In this document: in pieces, positions 1 through 14,900 of the stretch
Layout: each line of letters opens with the position of its first letter
Numbering within the stretch: the first letter of the stretch is position 1
Assembly (NCBI GenBank): GCA_011009095.1
Contig: VTPC01091240.1
Span: 62,001 to 126,000, forward strand
Origin: Ignelater luminosus
Lineage: Eukaryota; Arthropoda; Insecta; Coleoptera; Elateridae
Direction of reading: 5' to 3'
Length of the DNA stretch: 64,000 nucleotides
Translations under genes and position numbers: made by a program
The notes under the pieces: generated by a model
Databases searched by the model: none
Told to the model about the DNA's origin: nothing
What the model saw: the letters and a program-made list of their open reading frames with translations, nothing else

Positions 1-3000
1 TTTCTTATTCGAGAAGGGTTAAAGAGTGAAAAGGAAAATTTTTATGTTTGTTACACAATTTTAACGACCGTTTCATGCCTCTTAAAACATCGCCAAGTTT
101 GGTGTAATTAAATTAAAAATAAAATTTCAGCAATAAAAACAAGAAACAGATAGGCTATTACAAAGTACAGTACACGCAGCGTATTTATAAACCCTGTTTA
201 GGCAAAAAACTCCTACAAAAAATACAGTTACATCTCAGAGAGTATTTCTGTGCTGCATACCAGTATTTTTAATGAACAGCACTTTTAAATTAGAACACTA
301 AATTATTAGGGGCAATTTCGGTATACATTCACTCGCTTTTCTGCTGCATTACTTGAATTTTAAAATTACATCACGGAATTGTAAAGGATCTACGCTAAAA
401 TTCTAAAAGATAAATGATGAGGAAAAGAAGAAATCAACGGGAGTTTATACTTGAATCAATCTTATGTAATCATATCTCACTATGTTCAGGGATGGATTTA
501 CAAACATTTTGGACAAATAATGTTAATAGCCTACGAATTGTTGATCCACTAACAAAACAAACAAAATCTGATGCCTGTTCCTTTTGCATGTTACTTCGCA
601 GAATTTGTTCGCTAAAATGAATAAAACATAATTTACAGGAAATTTAATTTTCCTTAATTTTGCATACGTATATCGCTTTTTGTCGAAAATGGTGTGCTAG
701 GAAAGAATTAATTTTTAATAGAATTTTTCAGTGTAGTAGTCGCAAACATTGTATGTAATGAAGAACACTGCAATTCACAAAACTGTCCATTTTCAGAACT
801 GATTTTTCGTAATAGTCGCCTCCTGGACTACACAACAAATTGTCTAAAGATTGTTTTAAGTTATTTTATCTTGGGTTGTCGTAAGCAATGTGTATCCAAC
901 GTAATCAGGTGTGTAGCGCAAAAGCAAATAGGTTGAATGTCGCACCATCAAACATAGATTAGCCAAATCTATAAACTGGAATGTTGATGGAGCCCTTTTT
1001 AGATCAAGTTTCTTGTACTCAACGTCTGGACACTGATCGGATATTCGGATCATATCTCCAATAATATACTGATGCAGTCAAGGACAATGGATTTTTATTG
1101 AAGAGGAAACATTAGATTGTGACAGTTACACTACTGCAATTGCGCAAGTATGATAGTAGAACGTGTTGAGATATACCAGGTCATCGGTGGTCTGCATGTT
1201 TTTGATCTCCTTATGTAGAAGTCTATAAGGTTATTTTACATCAAATTACATAACAGCATATGCCTTTGTGTGCTGGAACGTGCTCACATTTTGTTCCTTT
1301 ATAAATACATATACAGACTGTCTATATATATGGGGGTCAGGTAATTTGGGCGCAAAGTCGTTTAGATGCCAGCCCATATGTACAGATGCTCCTAAAATTG
1401 ATGTGTACCATAAGATTTTTGATCAAAAGTATTATTGCGAAGCCATGAAACCTTTTCTAAAAATGACCGATTTCGAAGATACGATGCATTTGAGTTTGAA
1501 TAGCCTTCCAAGTCTCCACTTCTGACGGAGATACCAATCATGAAAGTCATGAAGTAGTAGACAATCAAGCTTTAACACACTGTATCTCGAAAACCATGGT
1601 TTTTTCTGAAACAAATTGTAGGAGTCATTGTTACTAGAATCATTTTCGAACAGAGGTTCTTGTGGTACACATACATATACAGGACACCCTCTATCTGATA
1701 CACCGAAAGAATTTCGTAAACCGTAAGAAATAAGAAAGCGATTGCATTGGAAAGAAAATGAGTGTGTTAGAGATCAATCAATTCTTAGTGTTTCTGTTTT
1801 TTAGAAGAAGTCTTTGAAACCGAATTGAAATTTCGAAAATAACAGAACATGATAATTGTTTTCCCAATTCTTCTCTGTTTTTGTTTTAATGGGACACCTT
1901 CTTGATTTTGATGCTATTGAATTCGAATTCTTTGCTTTAAATACTTTTTAGGCCTAGTTTTTCACACGTTGGTTAAGTTTAACTGCAGCAGCTGTCAGTC
2001 ACTAACAGTTGTATCCGTGACAAACTTAACCAATGGTTGGAAAACTGGACCTTTAGTAATGTGCAAGTATACTTTTGGGTGTACTCCAATCAATATTGAA
2101 AGCAATTTTCTCAAGTTTTCACAGAAGTTATAAAGATATATAATAATAACATTACACTCTAGTTCCGGTTTTACTGTCTTTGTATAAGTTTTTTGTGGTT
2201 TATACTTTAGTGATGTATCAGATGGATAGCAGAACTATAATTTCCAAGATTAAATTACACTTTATTCCGTTTTTGACTGCAACCTTCTTTATATTTCCAT
2301 TTTTTCTTGGAAATCAGACTACTAATTGCCCGAAAACTATAAATTATTAAGTTTATTAGTGGATTATAAGTTTCGAACTACAAGGGCAAAATTCAGTTAG
2401 GATTATGTGGAGACTGTGTATACTGTTAAGAAAGGTGGAGATTTAGTCTAACAGTATCACACGTTTTTCTTACCCTGTTAAACACATAGAGCAAACAGAT
2501 ATAGCACATAGAAGAATAACCTACAGAAAGCTTTGAGAAAACAGGAGTACATTAACCAAGGTAAGAATGAGATTCTTATTCATCGACACTTACACTTTTA
2601 GAAAACCACAACACGTCGGGTATTCAGTATCTTTTCATCTTGAAGGAATCCAAAGACCGTTTGGGTCAAAACTTCTGACGGAATTTCAAGCGTAGATTGA
2701 ACCCAAAAGGATTACGGTTGGGTTTTTCAGATTTATGAACAAATCTATGTGTTCTTCTTATGCAATGCTCCACCATTAGCCGTGAACATCATACGATAAT
2801 GTAATTCAAGATGCTTGCGTTTAATATCAATAATTTTTATGTAATTGGTCTGAAGTTCGGAAGAATGAGGTTAGAAACAGGACTATCTGATTATTCTTGT
2901 TTTTCTTCCTGCGACTAGGATTATGTCATGCCTGTTTAGTTTTGGCGGATGATGAGAACAAACTTTGATTCCATCTTTTGGGTGGCTTGCTATTCTTTTG

Positions 3001-4353
3001 CTTCCCATTTTGTCTACGTCTTCATAAACCATAAATCTTCTGTGTTGGCTGCTCGTCGAGCGTTCTTTCTTTTGTGTAGAATATTTAGATTAATCTTCTT
3101 TCTCGCTCTATAACAATGCTCTTTTTAAATCAGCAAACTTGATAGATTTTTCGGAGAGCTATCGTAGACTTGATTGTTGTGTCATAAAAACTTGAATTGC
3201 AGAAAATCGAGACGGAATAACATTAAATTATCACCTATGTGGAAGAACAATCAGAAATGTTTGATGCCAGGAAGGCTAAAAGCAATGGCACTTTACATTT
3301 CAGTTCATTATTTTGGATCTAGAGCGTAGGAAGAAACGTAAAAGATGAATCAGTTTTTACGATGTGCATCAGAATGAAATTTCAAACTTTTACAGCAAAG
3401 ATCGTGACTGTGATTCACTCTGACACGAAAGGAATGCTTTGTATTGGATGAGTACAATCTGATGGTATCTCACAGGTCTTTCAGGAATTCACTTTCCTTA
3501 CCTCAATTCACTTCAGTTCACTTTTGTTATTTTTTTTGTAATTTAGAAGTTAACTCTAGTTTTTCTATACATTTTTGATTACTACTTATGGTTAGAATTA
3601 AATTTTCTAAATTACTGTGCCCACGATCAATTCTATTGTGCTTCTTGGTTGGTTAGACTTTTAAAGCCGAGCGTCAAGCTAAGAAATAGCCAGAATTATA
3701 TAATTATGCAAAACAAACTGCATTTCTCCATGTTACTGGGCAAGTTATCATAGACTTGGCTTACCTCAATGCACATTCGGATGTTTAACCTTTAGCTTAC
3801 TCCATCACATTGCATCGTGTGCAAATCTTCATGCTTTGACAGCTTTGCTTACTTTCTGTATCTTAGGCAAAAAGACAAGTTGATCTTGCAACGTGATGTG
3901 AATTTTGGAAAATGATCTTTTAATTTATTACGGCACGAAATTGTATTGTGCAAGGTGAGTGGTTGGGTAGAGAAATTGCAACAGCCCATAAAATTTCAGA
4001 ATAGTGGACTGGCATTGTATTTTATCGTTTGTGTTATACAACAATTTCCTGCAAATGGACATAGATTTAAGTTCAATGGACGTACGTCATATAACTCATC
4101 CTGAGATTAGTCCATACATGAATGTCCACTGAATGTATAGCATATGGCACCCTGGATAGGACTTCCAGTAGATATATCGCATCCAACCTTCCCCAGATTA
4201 GTCTAGGTAGACGTCCAGCGGGCAGCTGATAATGGATGTGGACCTAAAACGGACGTGTGCTGTCTAAGTACTCACGGAAGCACTGGGGCCTCACTTCAAG
4301 AATATACTTCTTGGAGATATTGGCAATAAGTGTCTTATAAATATTGTATTGCC
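1..4353. other. Non-coding, AT-rich region
   Basis: No exon recognised. Around 1310-1690 there is repeat-like sequence with ends resembling CAG(A/G)(C/G)TGTC and a terminal ACAGGACACCCT. This is a motif found at the ends of many insect repeats, but it is too weak here to classify. The short foldback at 1951-2051 is listed separately. Confidence 0.5.
1951..2051. mobile_element. Short foldback element, about 100 bp
   Basis: Arms GG(C/T)C(T/C)AGTTTT and TTGGTTAAGTTT are inverted around a short loop. TTTA is present on both sides, a possible 4-bp target duplication. Confidence 0.5.
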
Positions 4354-4753
4354 NNNNNNNNNNNNNNNNNNNNNNNNNNNNNNNNNNNNNNNNNNNNNNN
4401 NNNNNNNNNNNNNNNNNNNNNNNNNNNNNNNNNNNNNNNNNNNNNNNNNNNNNNNNNNNNNNNNNNNNNNNNNNNNNNNNNNNNNNNNNNNNNNNNNNNN
4501 NNNNNNNNNNNNNNNNNNNNNNNNNNNNNNNNNNNNNNNNNNNNNNNNNNNNNNNNNNNNNNNNNNNNNNNNNNNNNNNNNNNNNNNNNNNNNNNNNNNN
4601 NNNNNNNNNNNNNNNNNNNNNNNNNNNNNNNNNNNNNNNNNNNNNNNNNNNNNNNNNNNNNNNNNNNNNNNNNNNNNNNNNNNNNNNNNNNNNNNNNNNN
4701 NNNNNNNNNNNNNNNNNNNNNNNNNNNNNNNNNNNNNNNNNNNNNNNNNNNNN
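4354..4753. other. Assembly gap (400 N)
   Basis: Exactly 400 undetermined bases; a round number suggests a sized or placeholder scaffold gap. Open frames crossing it are artefacts. Confidence 0.99.
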
Positions 4754-7700
4754 AAACTCTGTTTGAAGAGCGAATTGGCGTTAGAAATTGGTCGACCATT
4801 TGTTTTCATAGACTTTTAAACGTTTACAAAATGTTTAAGACGTGTAATGCATTAAATTAAAACGTTACAACCACAAAGATAAAACAAGTCCAATAATTTT
4901 AATCGAATTATCTGGAAGATGATTTTTATATCGCGCCCAATTTATAATACACATACTCAGAAAAGAAAAAAAGCGTTTAAAAGATGTGTGAATTAAATTA
5001 TAAAGACATTTTAAATATGAACAAGCAAATGTGAAATACGGACCTGTATTTACAGTGTTTTCGGTGAAGCAGATTAAAAACCAAGATAAGGTAATGTTGT
5101 GAATTAGTGACTGATGGTCATTCCGAAATGATTAATTAATTATTTAAGAAGATATTCAACGATGTTCAAGCTAAAGATAGAAACTGTGTAAAGATAAGCA
5201 GAGGACCAACATGTTCATTTCATGTTAATTTTAATGCATGGTCTTGTTGCTGTTAAAGGAATATTAATTATATGAATTTACCACGATGAATTTGAAGAAT
5301 ATATTTTATTTGACAAACCTATAATTATTATTCTCAGCTAGTTCTCTTTACTTTTTTAAGGGTAGAAAAGAATTTTCTCAACAGAAAATTGCTAGAAACA
5401 AGCTTATTTTATATTTTATGGCTACATTATTATACATGGAAGTATTATTACTGCATAAAACATTAGCTGACTTTAATTGTTGTGCATAACAAGCATATAC
5501 ATATTTATAATTCTTTATATATACTTACTAGAAAGAGTTACGACGATTTTACGATTACTTATACGCTTTTTTTACTCTGAAAGGAAAAATATTAAATGTG
5601 TACTATATACAAGTAAACAAACAAGACCAATAAACTGAGTTAAAATTTAAATTAGATAATTAAATTTGTTAACCAAAAACCTTTAAGTTAAACTCGCAAG
5701 CAAACAAGCTAAACTAAAAGTAATTAACAGAATTCCAGGGAGTTGTGTGGACTAGAAATTAGTAGATGAAAACCGCGGCCTGCTTTATTTACTAGTTAAA
5801 CATAAAGCAAAATGTATTTAAATGGCGTTCGAGGGTACGAACACGAGATGCCCATGTCAACAAAGTTTTATTAGGTTTTTAGCGCAACACAGCCCCGTTC
5901 TTATTGATGGTTTTACAAAATGCGCCTTTGTTTGCTATAAGAAAACGGGCTTAAAGATGACAGACGGGGGTTTTCTTCTTCTTCTTTTTTTTTCTTTTAT
6001 ATATGTATGTTTTAACATCAAAATCATTGCACGTTCGATGCGAAGTCACGTTTCCATATTTTCTTTGCGTTTTCAAGTGGTATCTTTAGGAGGCAACTTG
6101 TTTTAACTCTTCTACTTCTACTCAAGTGTTATTTGGTTTTCGAACTCTTGACGCTAAATACTTTTTTAGTTTTATTTGAATTTTTTCTGTAGATTACCTA
6201 CATAAATCACAAACGCATACGTTTCAGATCGCCTGAAAAATATTCCAATTAAAAGTGATAAAAGATGCTTTTGTTTTACTGCAAGTTTTTAAAATAACCC
6301 CGACACTGCATTCCTTCGTTTATTCTCTTAGCATTGAAAATATGAAATATGGGCGCTAAACAAGTGAATAAGCTAGAATTCCTCGGAAATATACAAGCAC
6401 ACACATCAGAATAACGCCGAGAATATTTTCTTCCAAAGAAAATATAAAATTATAGTTGCACAAGACACAACTACCTTAACGATAGTCGTAGCTGCAAAAC
6501 ATTCTTGGCATTGCTACCTACAATCAATGAATAATGCAAACGAGCACATTTATAATCGGTTTGTGCATTCCCAACATTAGATTTCATAAATTATTGCAAA
6601 CATTTTGAAAAATATTACAAAAATTAATAACATCTTCCTCTGAAAGTATCAATCCTTTTGAATGAACAAAATGAGTTTTGTTATAAAAATATTCTATTTG
6701 CTTATGTAGTTTAATAATAGACAATTAATTCTAAAATTTCGTGTTTCAAATCCAAAGGGAATTCTTTTTTCACAGTGTCACTTGTTTGTTACTCTTATCA
6801 GTAGTTATCACGCAACGCAACGTCAAGAAATTCTACAGTAAGGTAATGAGCTTTTTTTAGAACAACATATTCTGAATTTATTTATAGTAAAATGCACGAG
6901 TATTCACGACAAATAATGTTAGGAGATGTATTCGTCATGTCATAATTTCCGTTGATTTTTTTAAATCGGAATTTATTCTGAAATCTTGACTGTGGATTAG
7001 TTATTTGTGTTATTTTCCACAGACGTACTGCCGTATAATAATCCAATATAAACGGTACCTAACGCATAACAAAATGAATATTGTAACACTCCATTACAGC
7101 ACTAGTGCTATAATACTGTAGGTTAGAGCCGCGTCAGCGTGATCGGTCGCCAATTACTACCTCTTATTGTTAATCCAAAAAATTAACAACAAAGTAATAC
7201 AAAAATTAAAAATTTCAACCTCCGAAATGCTGCCACCTCAGAGATTCCACCCGTGTGAAGGGCCTGCTGTAGGTCATTCTCAACTAGCCTTAACCCTTAA
7301 CTAGTAGCCAAGGTCGCCTTGCAGTAATCTAAGTAATTTCGAGTTAAATGCTTTGAGATTTTCATTTATGCTTGATGGTGTGTAGTTAATTTCAGAAGTG
7401 GAATTTTTTCTAACAGTGAAACAAGTCATCATTACTTTGGCATCTACTTGAGCATTTGCAGTTTCTTCCAGTTGCCATTTGGATTTGTCTTTCTATCTAT
7501 CCACCATAAAGTACAATTTTGTACAGCCAGACGATGTAATATTATTTTTCTTTGGGAGTTTTTCTATCGACTTCAGTCAACTTTATTTGTTTAGAAAGGT
7601 CTTTTGTATCAGCAACTTCTAGTTTTATTTTCCATATAGTAGTGGAATACTTCAGGGAATCCTTCGGCTACTGCAGAAATTTGGGTATCTACGGTATCTA

Positions 7701-8361
7701 CATATAATGACGTCGCGTCTGCAGAATGATGCTTGGTGCTTTGGTGTTGGAACAAATAGTGACTTATTTGACTGTTGCTGGGGATTCTGTTCTTGGTCCA
7801 GACGAACATAACGCTAATTTGTGTTTTCAGTTTTTAAAACTCACCATCATTAAATCAATATCATGTCCAACTAACACATAAAATAATTTGGAATGAATTG
7901 TATTCCTGTTACCAAAATAATACAGGATGGAAGATTGATATTTGGACTGTAAAGATTGAACGTCATTTAAGAGGATCACTTAATGAATACGAATAATGGT
8001 ACATAAATAGAATTATTAAAGAGGAGGGAGGAGAAAAGACTTTTTGCGCAAAATCAGTTTATATGTCAGGGACAGCCCTAATTACTCTTATTCACTACTT
8101 TCATAGGTCACTATTTGAGTTTTAGTTCTGTTTTCGAATTTCCTTTTCTATGCTATACATAACGCCACAAGTTGTTTAAAATAAGATTTATTCAATGTGT
8201 TCCGCTCCTCTTTCCTAAGGCTTATAATTCTTGATGCTCTGGTACCCATATCCACTGACTGAAACAAAGGAATTCATCTGTTTCTTTCTATCATTTCTGT
8301 TAATTACTGGTTTGAAGCACTAAGCATTAATTCATAACGACCTTCACATCTAACTATAATA
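4754..8361. other. Non-coding, AT-rich region
   Basis: Nothing recognisable. A 94-codon frame from a good ATG at 5822 ends in an AT/pyrimidine-rich stretch and has no visible domain. At 7800-7240 the minus strand has several short peptide-like frames broken by stops, possibly an old repeat. Confidence 0.45.
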
Positions 8362-8363
8362 TA

Positions 8364-8573
8364 CAATCGCGGCAAAAAAACTGGGGCACACTTGTCTGAT
8401 GATACGTCGATTCTAACAAAATTTCTCTCTTTTGCATCAGGCTTTAAGACGGATTTGTCAGTTCAATTCTTAAGGTACTTACTTACATAATAGTTTTACT
8501 TAGACTGAAAGACAGATTTACAAGGAGGAACTTGAAAACCTATGTGGTGCCCCGGTTTTTTTTGCCGTGATAG
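8364..8573. mobile_element. Tc1/mariner-like MITE, 210 bp
   Basis: Terminal inverted repeats C(A/T)ATC(G/A)CGGCAAAAAAA and C(T/C)GGGGCAC. TA flanks on both sides (8362-8363 and 8574-8575) as target duplication. No ORF. Confidence 0.78.
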
Positions 8574-8597
8574 TACAAGTATTAAACAAATTCATAT

Positions 8598-8999
8598 TAT
8601 ACTAAAATCGGCAATTCAGTAATAAAAGTGCGTGATCAGTGCGTGATCAATGCAAGCTCTTTTTCAATTGGCTGAAAAACACGTGCTTGAAGCTGGTTTC
8701 ACACACGGAAGTGTGAACATTCACCAAACAGTACATTATTATATACGATATATACAGAAATCATCAAAGCCTAAAACCTCCGTGCTCCCGTTTTACTTCT
8801 TGTGTTTATCTTGTTTGTAGATTTTGTTTTTGGATTATAGACTTTAACGTGAATATCTAAACACTACTTATTTTAAATTTGGCGGGTATTTTATTCAAAT
8901 TTGCTAGTGTAAATTGGACGTCGACTCAGATGGGTACTAGCGCATACTGTCCATGCGACTTTCACGTGATCACTGCATTGGTTCGCCGATTTTAGTATA
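8598..8999. mobile_element. TIR element, about 400 bp, unclassified
   Basis: Ends share the inverted 15-mer TATACTAAAATCGGC; partial further inverted similarity (CAGT, GTGATCA) lies inside. No ORF. It lies 24 bp from the preceding MITE. Confidence 0.6.
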
Positions 9000-11900
9000 G
9001 GCAGTATACTATTTCCTTTACCACCTTGTTTCCTTCCTCCGAAAGAATCAGTATGAAGAATGACTTACTGAAGTTCTACACTCAGTTAACCTTAATTCTT
9101 AAAGAATGTTCAATTAAGTTCCTTCTGCAAGAAATTATTTTGATTCTATTTGACTTTAGAGCATTAATTAGAAATGTTCTCACTTCTCAACACTCTTCTA
9201 CTTTATGATCTTGTGAAACTAAGCTGATATTCTATAGACAGCTCAATAAACTTGAATGTTATTTTGCTGATTTTGCAAGGCTAGGAATATTCATGTTGGA
9301 CAACTTAATATTCCGCAATCTTGTAAGAATTCAAAAGAATTTTGTGTGTGTAATGCCAATTTGAAGTTTCTAGGATTCTATGGTTTGCTATCCTCATTTT
9401 TAAATAATTTTTTGCTTCAAGCATGTAGGGAATTATTTTGGATCTTTTTGGTATTGAATCATTTCTCATAATCCTGCTTTAAATTCATTTTGTCTTTGTT
9501 TTAGATCTATTTTGTCTTTGTCTTAGGCTCTTTTGTTTTAATCTCTTTCCAAGTTCCTCCTCATCTACGAGTACACTGTCTTCTTGCGAGTTTTGCTTGA
9601 TGAGACTTTTGTTTGGTGAAATTCTAAACCGTGACGTTTATTTGCAGCAAGGTTTGTTCTTTGATCTTGTGTCGGTGATGGATCAAATACTCTTTTAGGT
9701 TTTTTATTTGGCTTTTGTATTTTGGTTTCTGCATCATTAAGATCCTTTTGGATTTATTTCTTTTAGGTTTAGGATCTATAATTCTTCTTGATTGAAACTT
9801 GGTTGTACTGGTATTTTTTTTTTGGCTTGAACTAGCTTAAGTTGTGTTGACTTGGAGTAAGACAAAGTTTGTGATTTTGACTATTGTTTGATTAGATTTC
9901 GTATTTTGCACTACTTAATATGTACTGTGGTTTGTTTGCTATAGTTGCAAGTGTAAGTGATTCTTTGGATATGCGGTCCATTTTGATCACGGGATCAGTA
10001 AGATTTTTAGTTTGTACATTGATAACCGGCAGCAAGCAATTATTAGTGTACTATTAGGTAACCAACCAGGCGCACCAATTGACTTGACAATTTTATAAGA
10101 CCACACGATTTTCATCTAATATCTTCGAAATCAAATACATTTCACACATTCATTAAGTGTTTGTTATATTTCTTCGTGGCATTCATCGTGTGATAATCTC
10201 CGTTCAAAGTAATATAGCTAGATCCTCTGATAATTGCGATTTATATAGGTTGATATTTGAAAATGACGCAATATTGGTAGCATTCACCAAAGGTTAGAAA
10301 TCATTAAGTTGTAAGGCAAATGAATGTTGAGGCACTGACATTTCTGCTAATTTATTGAAAGTGCAGCATTAATTTATAACTTCTAATAGTTGTCCTGTCC
10401 TTATGGCTCTAATTTATTCTGAGTGGTCATCCAATAGAACCATAATCACTTGTCAGTGGAATGTGCCAAATTGCTACTGTTTGAAGGAATAGGGTGACTG
10501 AATTTAAGGATACTAAATCCACTACACTGTAAGATCTATTCATTCACATATCACGAAATGCATTCCTAAGAATTCTATAAGCCTTTTTCCAGCAATTTCA
10601 TCACACTTACATAAGTTATGATGAAGAACCTCGTCCTCCACGCACATCGGTTACAAGGTAGTCGTTGATTTTGTCTATTTTGTATGCTATCAATGCTACA
10701 GTTTGAATTTGTAAAATCCTAAGTCTGCTAAAACAGGATTTGTTCAGTTGTTTTCCTGGACACTTGTGAGAAAGACAATCAGGACTCTCTTAGCCTGGAA
10801 GTGTCATTCTTTTGTTTTCAGTGCTTCTCTGGGAGCAGTTCTTCCATCAAGTGAGTATGAAGATTTCAATTTTGATTTCGATTAGGACTCTTTAATGGTA
10901 TTAAAACAAGAGTATGTTGACTGTATTCTACGTATATCCCAGTTAAAAAACAGTTTTCGATTTGGCCATCATCGAACCAATAGTGCCTTTAAAACAGAGA
11001 GATTTTTATAAAATCAACTATTTTAGGTGTGTTGGAAATTAACTAACAAACAAGATGCAAACTGTACCTATTTTTAAAACCAATAAAATTTTGAACTTGG
11101 ATCATCTGCAATTGAATCAGAAAGACCTTCATAAACTCGTGAAATTGAAGATTTATAAATATCTCAGTTTGAGTAAGTATGTGCTGGTAAAACACAGACT
11201 GTACTGGAGGATCATGTATGTAAAAGGAACGATATCTATAAGCTGCAAAAGACTCAATCTTTTCAATTAAATTGGACTTTTAATCATGATTGTGACAACG
11301 TTACGTCTTTAGTATGTTGTTTTCTAAATTTTTGGACAAGGTCAAAAACGACCGTTATTCAATTAGTTGATTCAGAACTGATTTGCTTTGTCTAAGAAAT
11401 TCCGCAAAATGCAAATATTGTTGAATGCGTCTAATTATTTAGATCTCAGTTAAGTGTCTGCACAAAGCGAGCAGAATAAGATTATTTCAGCAGCCCTTCT
11501 AGATTATTCTTTTACGGCATCTTTAGGTATTCTATCATTATTTTGAAACGATATTTTTAGAATTGCAAAAAAATTGCAGACAGCAATGTCATGGCTGCAC
11601 AATACTAAACACTAATTAGATTTTGTGCCGTCGCAACTGAGGACTTTATCTTGAGATTCAAGCGTTTTCTGGGTTCTCAGACAGTCTTAGTCGATTACCT
11701 TTTTGAAACTGTTTTGGTCAAAAGGTTTAGGGTTTCCAGCAACTCCCTTTTCTCTCAGCTCTTGCTTTTTCACTGTGCTGAATCCTTTTGAATTTCGTTC
11801 TTTATTAAGCTCTTTTGTTCTAGAATGGTTTGTCTTCACTAACAAGAAAAGTCAGTTGCTCTACAGATTTTAAGCTTTAAAATTCTTCCCGCAAAGTTTT

Positions 11901-14900
11901 CGTTTAGATGCTATAGCAATGAAGAAACCATTTTGGCGCTCAAATCTTGAATACGTTTGTTTCCGATATACTAACAAGTTTCATTTTGCACTTGTCGAAA
12001 ACTTATGTAACCTGAAAACTTTATGGCGTGAGAACTGAGATACCTATTGTATATCTCATATTTTGATGCTCAACTTTAATAATTATATTATAACATTGAG
12101 CTTTCTCTAATTGAAAGAACTAATTCGTTTTGAGAAGACCTTGAAACATGATTCCCAACAATAATTATGCTTTTTTGCTGCATGTCTGAGTAAGGTACAT
12201 GTAGTCAATATGTAAATCATCTCAACACCCGAAACATCTAAATAATAATTTTTTCTGAATGTAACCAATTTGCAGAAACCTAATAATAGAGAACTAATTA
12301 AAAGTTGTAGTTAATTAGTTTTTTTTACTAGAAATTCAATACAGTACAATAGTTAGATCAATTTAATCGTACGCTTTACCGCTCATTCGTTAAAATAGTA
12401 GCAAAAAGCAGAATCCGTATTCCCTCGGGCATAAACACTTGTTAAAGTTGAACAAAAAATGGTCGTACATTTCAGTACAGCTAGTCCGAAAATACTAAAT
12501 GTGGGTAGAAGGAATCTGAAAGCTACTATTTACTTGTTTTTCTCTAAAAGAAAATCCACAAGCAGTAAGTAAATTGGATGCTTTGATAAAAATACTGCAA
12601 AGAAAAACAAAAAGATGATTTTATTGACTTTTTATATTGTGCATTAAAATTATGTAAGGTCACAAAATAAACCTCGTAAGCCCTTTAAGTAGATTCAAAA
12701 AAGAAAACAAAAGCCCTGTCATAATCAGGTTGGAATTATTGAGTAAGGTCAGCAGATCCTCTTATGCTCGAAGAATTGTAGGCGGAATTATCTGTCACAA
12801 CGTGGTAGTCCTCGTCATTGTGTTCAAATTTTCTGGGTTAATGAATCCTAATTATATGCTCATGCACGTCAGTACGATAAGGGTAGTGCAAATTGCTTAG
12901 TACGAACAGCAAAACCTTGTCCGCTGCCTTGCCTTTTGATAGAAATCTTCCTTATTTAGTTGCGAGACATGAAAATTTGCATTCAAACCGCTGACAGGAT
13001 AAATATTAAATTCTAAGATGTCCATTTGTAGTAATTGTAGGCATTCAAGGTTGCCATTTTTTTAATGTCTCGAAACCAATCCGCGTAAGAATTTAGAAAT
13101 AATAGATTACCTATCAACAGTTGAATGTCTTATTGTAGTAATTACTATGCAAAGTTAGTTACAAAGCATGGACACACTGGCACATACTCAGGTGTATGCT
13201 AAATGTGATATGGCGGTGTTCATTTACCACAGTAGTCGCAGATTCCCTGTAGAAGCGGCCTTTTGATCGAGATAGCCTGTGAGTTGTGAGCCCGAGCCGG
13301 CCACCTAGGGAGTGTTAAACTGGCTGCTATTTGTCGCCAGACGCTAAAACTTAGTCTATGTTCCTTGATATTGCAGGGACGGACTTGGACACTTTGTTAT
13401 CTCCCTCGGGAGGCGTAGAACAAGGCTTTCACAAAACCATTTGTTTGCTTCCAAGTTCCATTCACTTCCCTCTTCTTATGTGTTGCGAAAACAAATCTGT
13501 TTCCTAAGTTTAGGTCGTATCATCCCTAAAACTTTGTACTGATATTTCCTCGTTTGTATTAAGACAGTAATTACCAAACAACAACAACGAGAATAATCGT
13601 CGAATATATTAGTAGCATTATAAGCTAATTTAGAAGTGAGATTAAAATTAAATACGACTCTGCTGGAAACTATAAGGAGAAGAGTCTTAATCGTATCCCA
13701 TCCGATAATAATAATTAATAGGCAAGCTTAGGTAGCCACGTTTTTTTTCTTTCGTAGTACCTACGTGTTCAATCTAACCTCTTCTATATTACGTGAATTC
13801 ACGTTTTACAAGTTACCATTTTGGTAGACCTGCTATAATAAATAACAGAAATTGATAATTGAAAAATTCGAATGCTAAATACTAGGACATCTAATTTTAG
13901 AACGTGTCGAGAATTTTAAGCATCTTTTGAAATGTTGTAGAATTCTATATTAAATCTAGAGATGAACTAATGTTGTGAGATGATAAAATATTTCACGCTG
14001 TTATTACCCTACTGTGTTTTGAAATTTTTGTCGGGTTTGTTTTTTGTTTCTTTATTTCAGCTTTGATCTACGGAAATTTATGAAGAGGTAACAGCGTTAA
14101 ATATATTGTAACTAAAATATTTTGAAGTTATACCTGCAGTACATATTTAACAGGACATTACTTTGATTTTGTATACAAAACCGAAACTAAAGAAAACTTG
14201 TTAAAAGAGAATTTTCAAACAAAGGCTTGAGATTTTGCCAATAATCCAATCGTGAAATTTTCAAGGCAAGTTTACATAAGATTACCTTCATTTCTTAAGG
14301 GAACGGATGGGTAATTAATTATAGACTACCTGTAGATATTATGTTAGAGCGGATAAAAATGTAAAGATGTTCTGTTTGGTCTTTCACTGGCCCAAATTTA
14401 ATTAATGATTTGTCTTCCCACAATGAAGCATCTTACAACACGTTAAAAAAATGAAAATAAATTTTAGATTCATAATATTTTGATATTTCGTGATTGGTTG
14501 TATAATACTGTGTGATCAGAAAATAGCTTCCTCTCAGCTTAGGTGGCTCTTAAATAGGGGAACCTCAAATTCAGATACGACCTCAGGTGCGATTTTTATA
14601 AGCTCTATTTGATCAATTTTATCATGTCATTTTTGTTTTCTTGTTTCTACACGTTCAAAACTTAATATAATCACTTTTGTTTTCTTTCCTAATGCTGCAT
14701 CATCGTCCATGAGCCTACCTTATGGTAGATAACATTTATATGATTAAAACAATCGAAACAAAAATTTCATTTTAAATCTAAATGCTAAGATTAATTTAAA
14801 CATTTAACCTGATTTCCTTTTATCTTCCTATGCCCATTATTTCTATTGTTGTCTTATTTTCTACGTCTCCTCTGATTGATTCATATCCGTTATTTTCATT

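Noticed and set aside
1300..1690. Possible TIR element with CAG(A/G)(C/G)TGTC ends
   Set aside because: Inverted match is short and imperfect and no target duplication was found; kept only as a remark.
4291..4860. Several open frames of 140-176 codons
   Set aside because: They span the 400-N gap and are open only because N has no stops.
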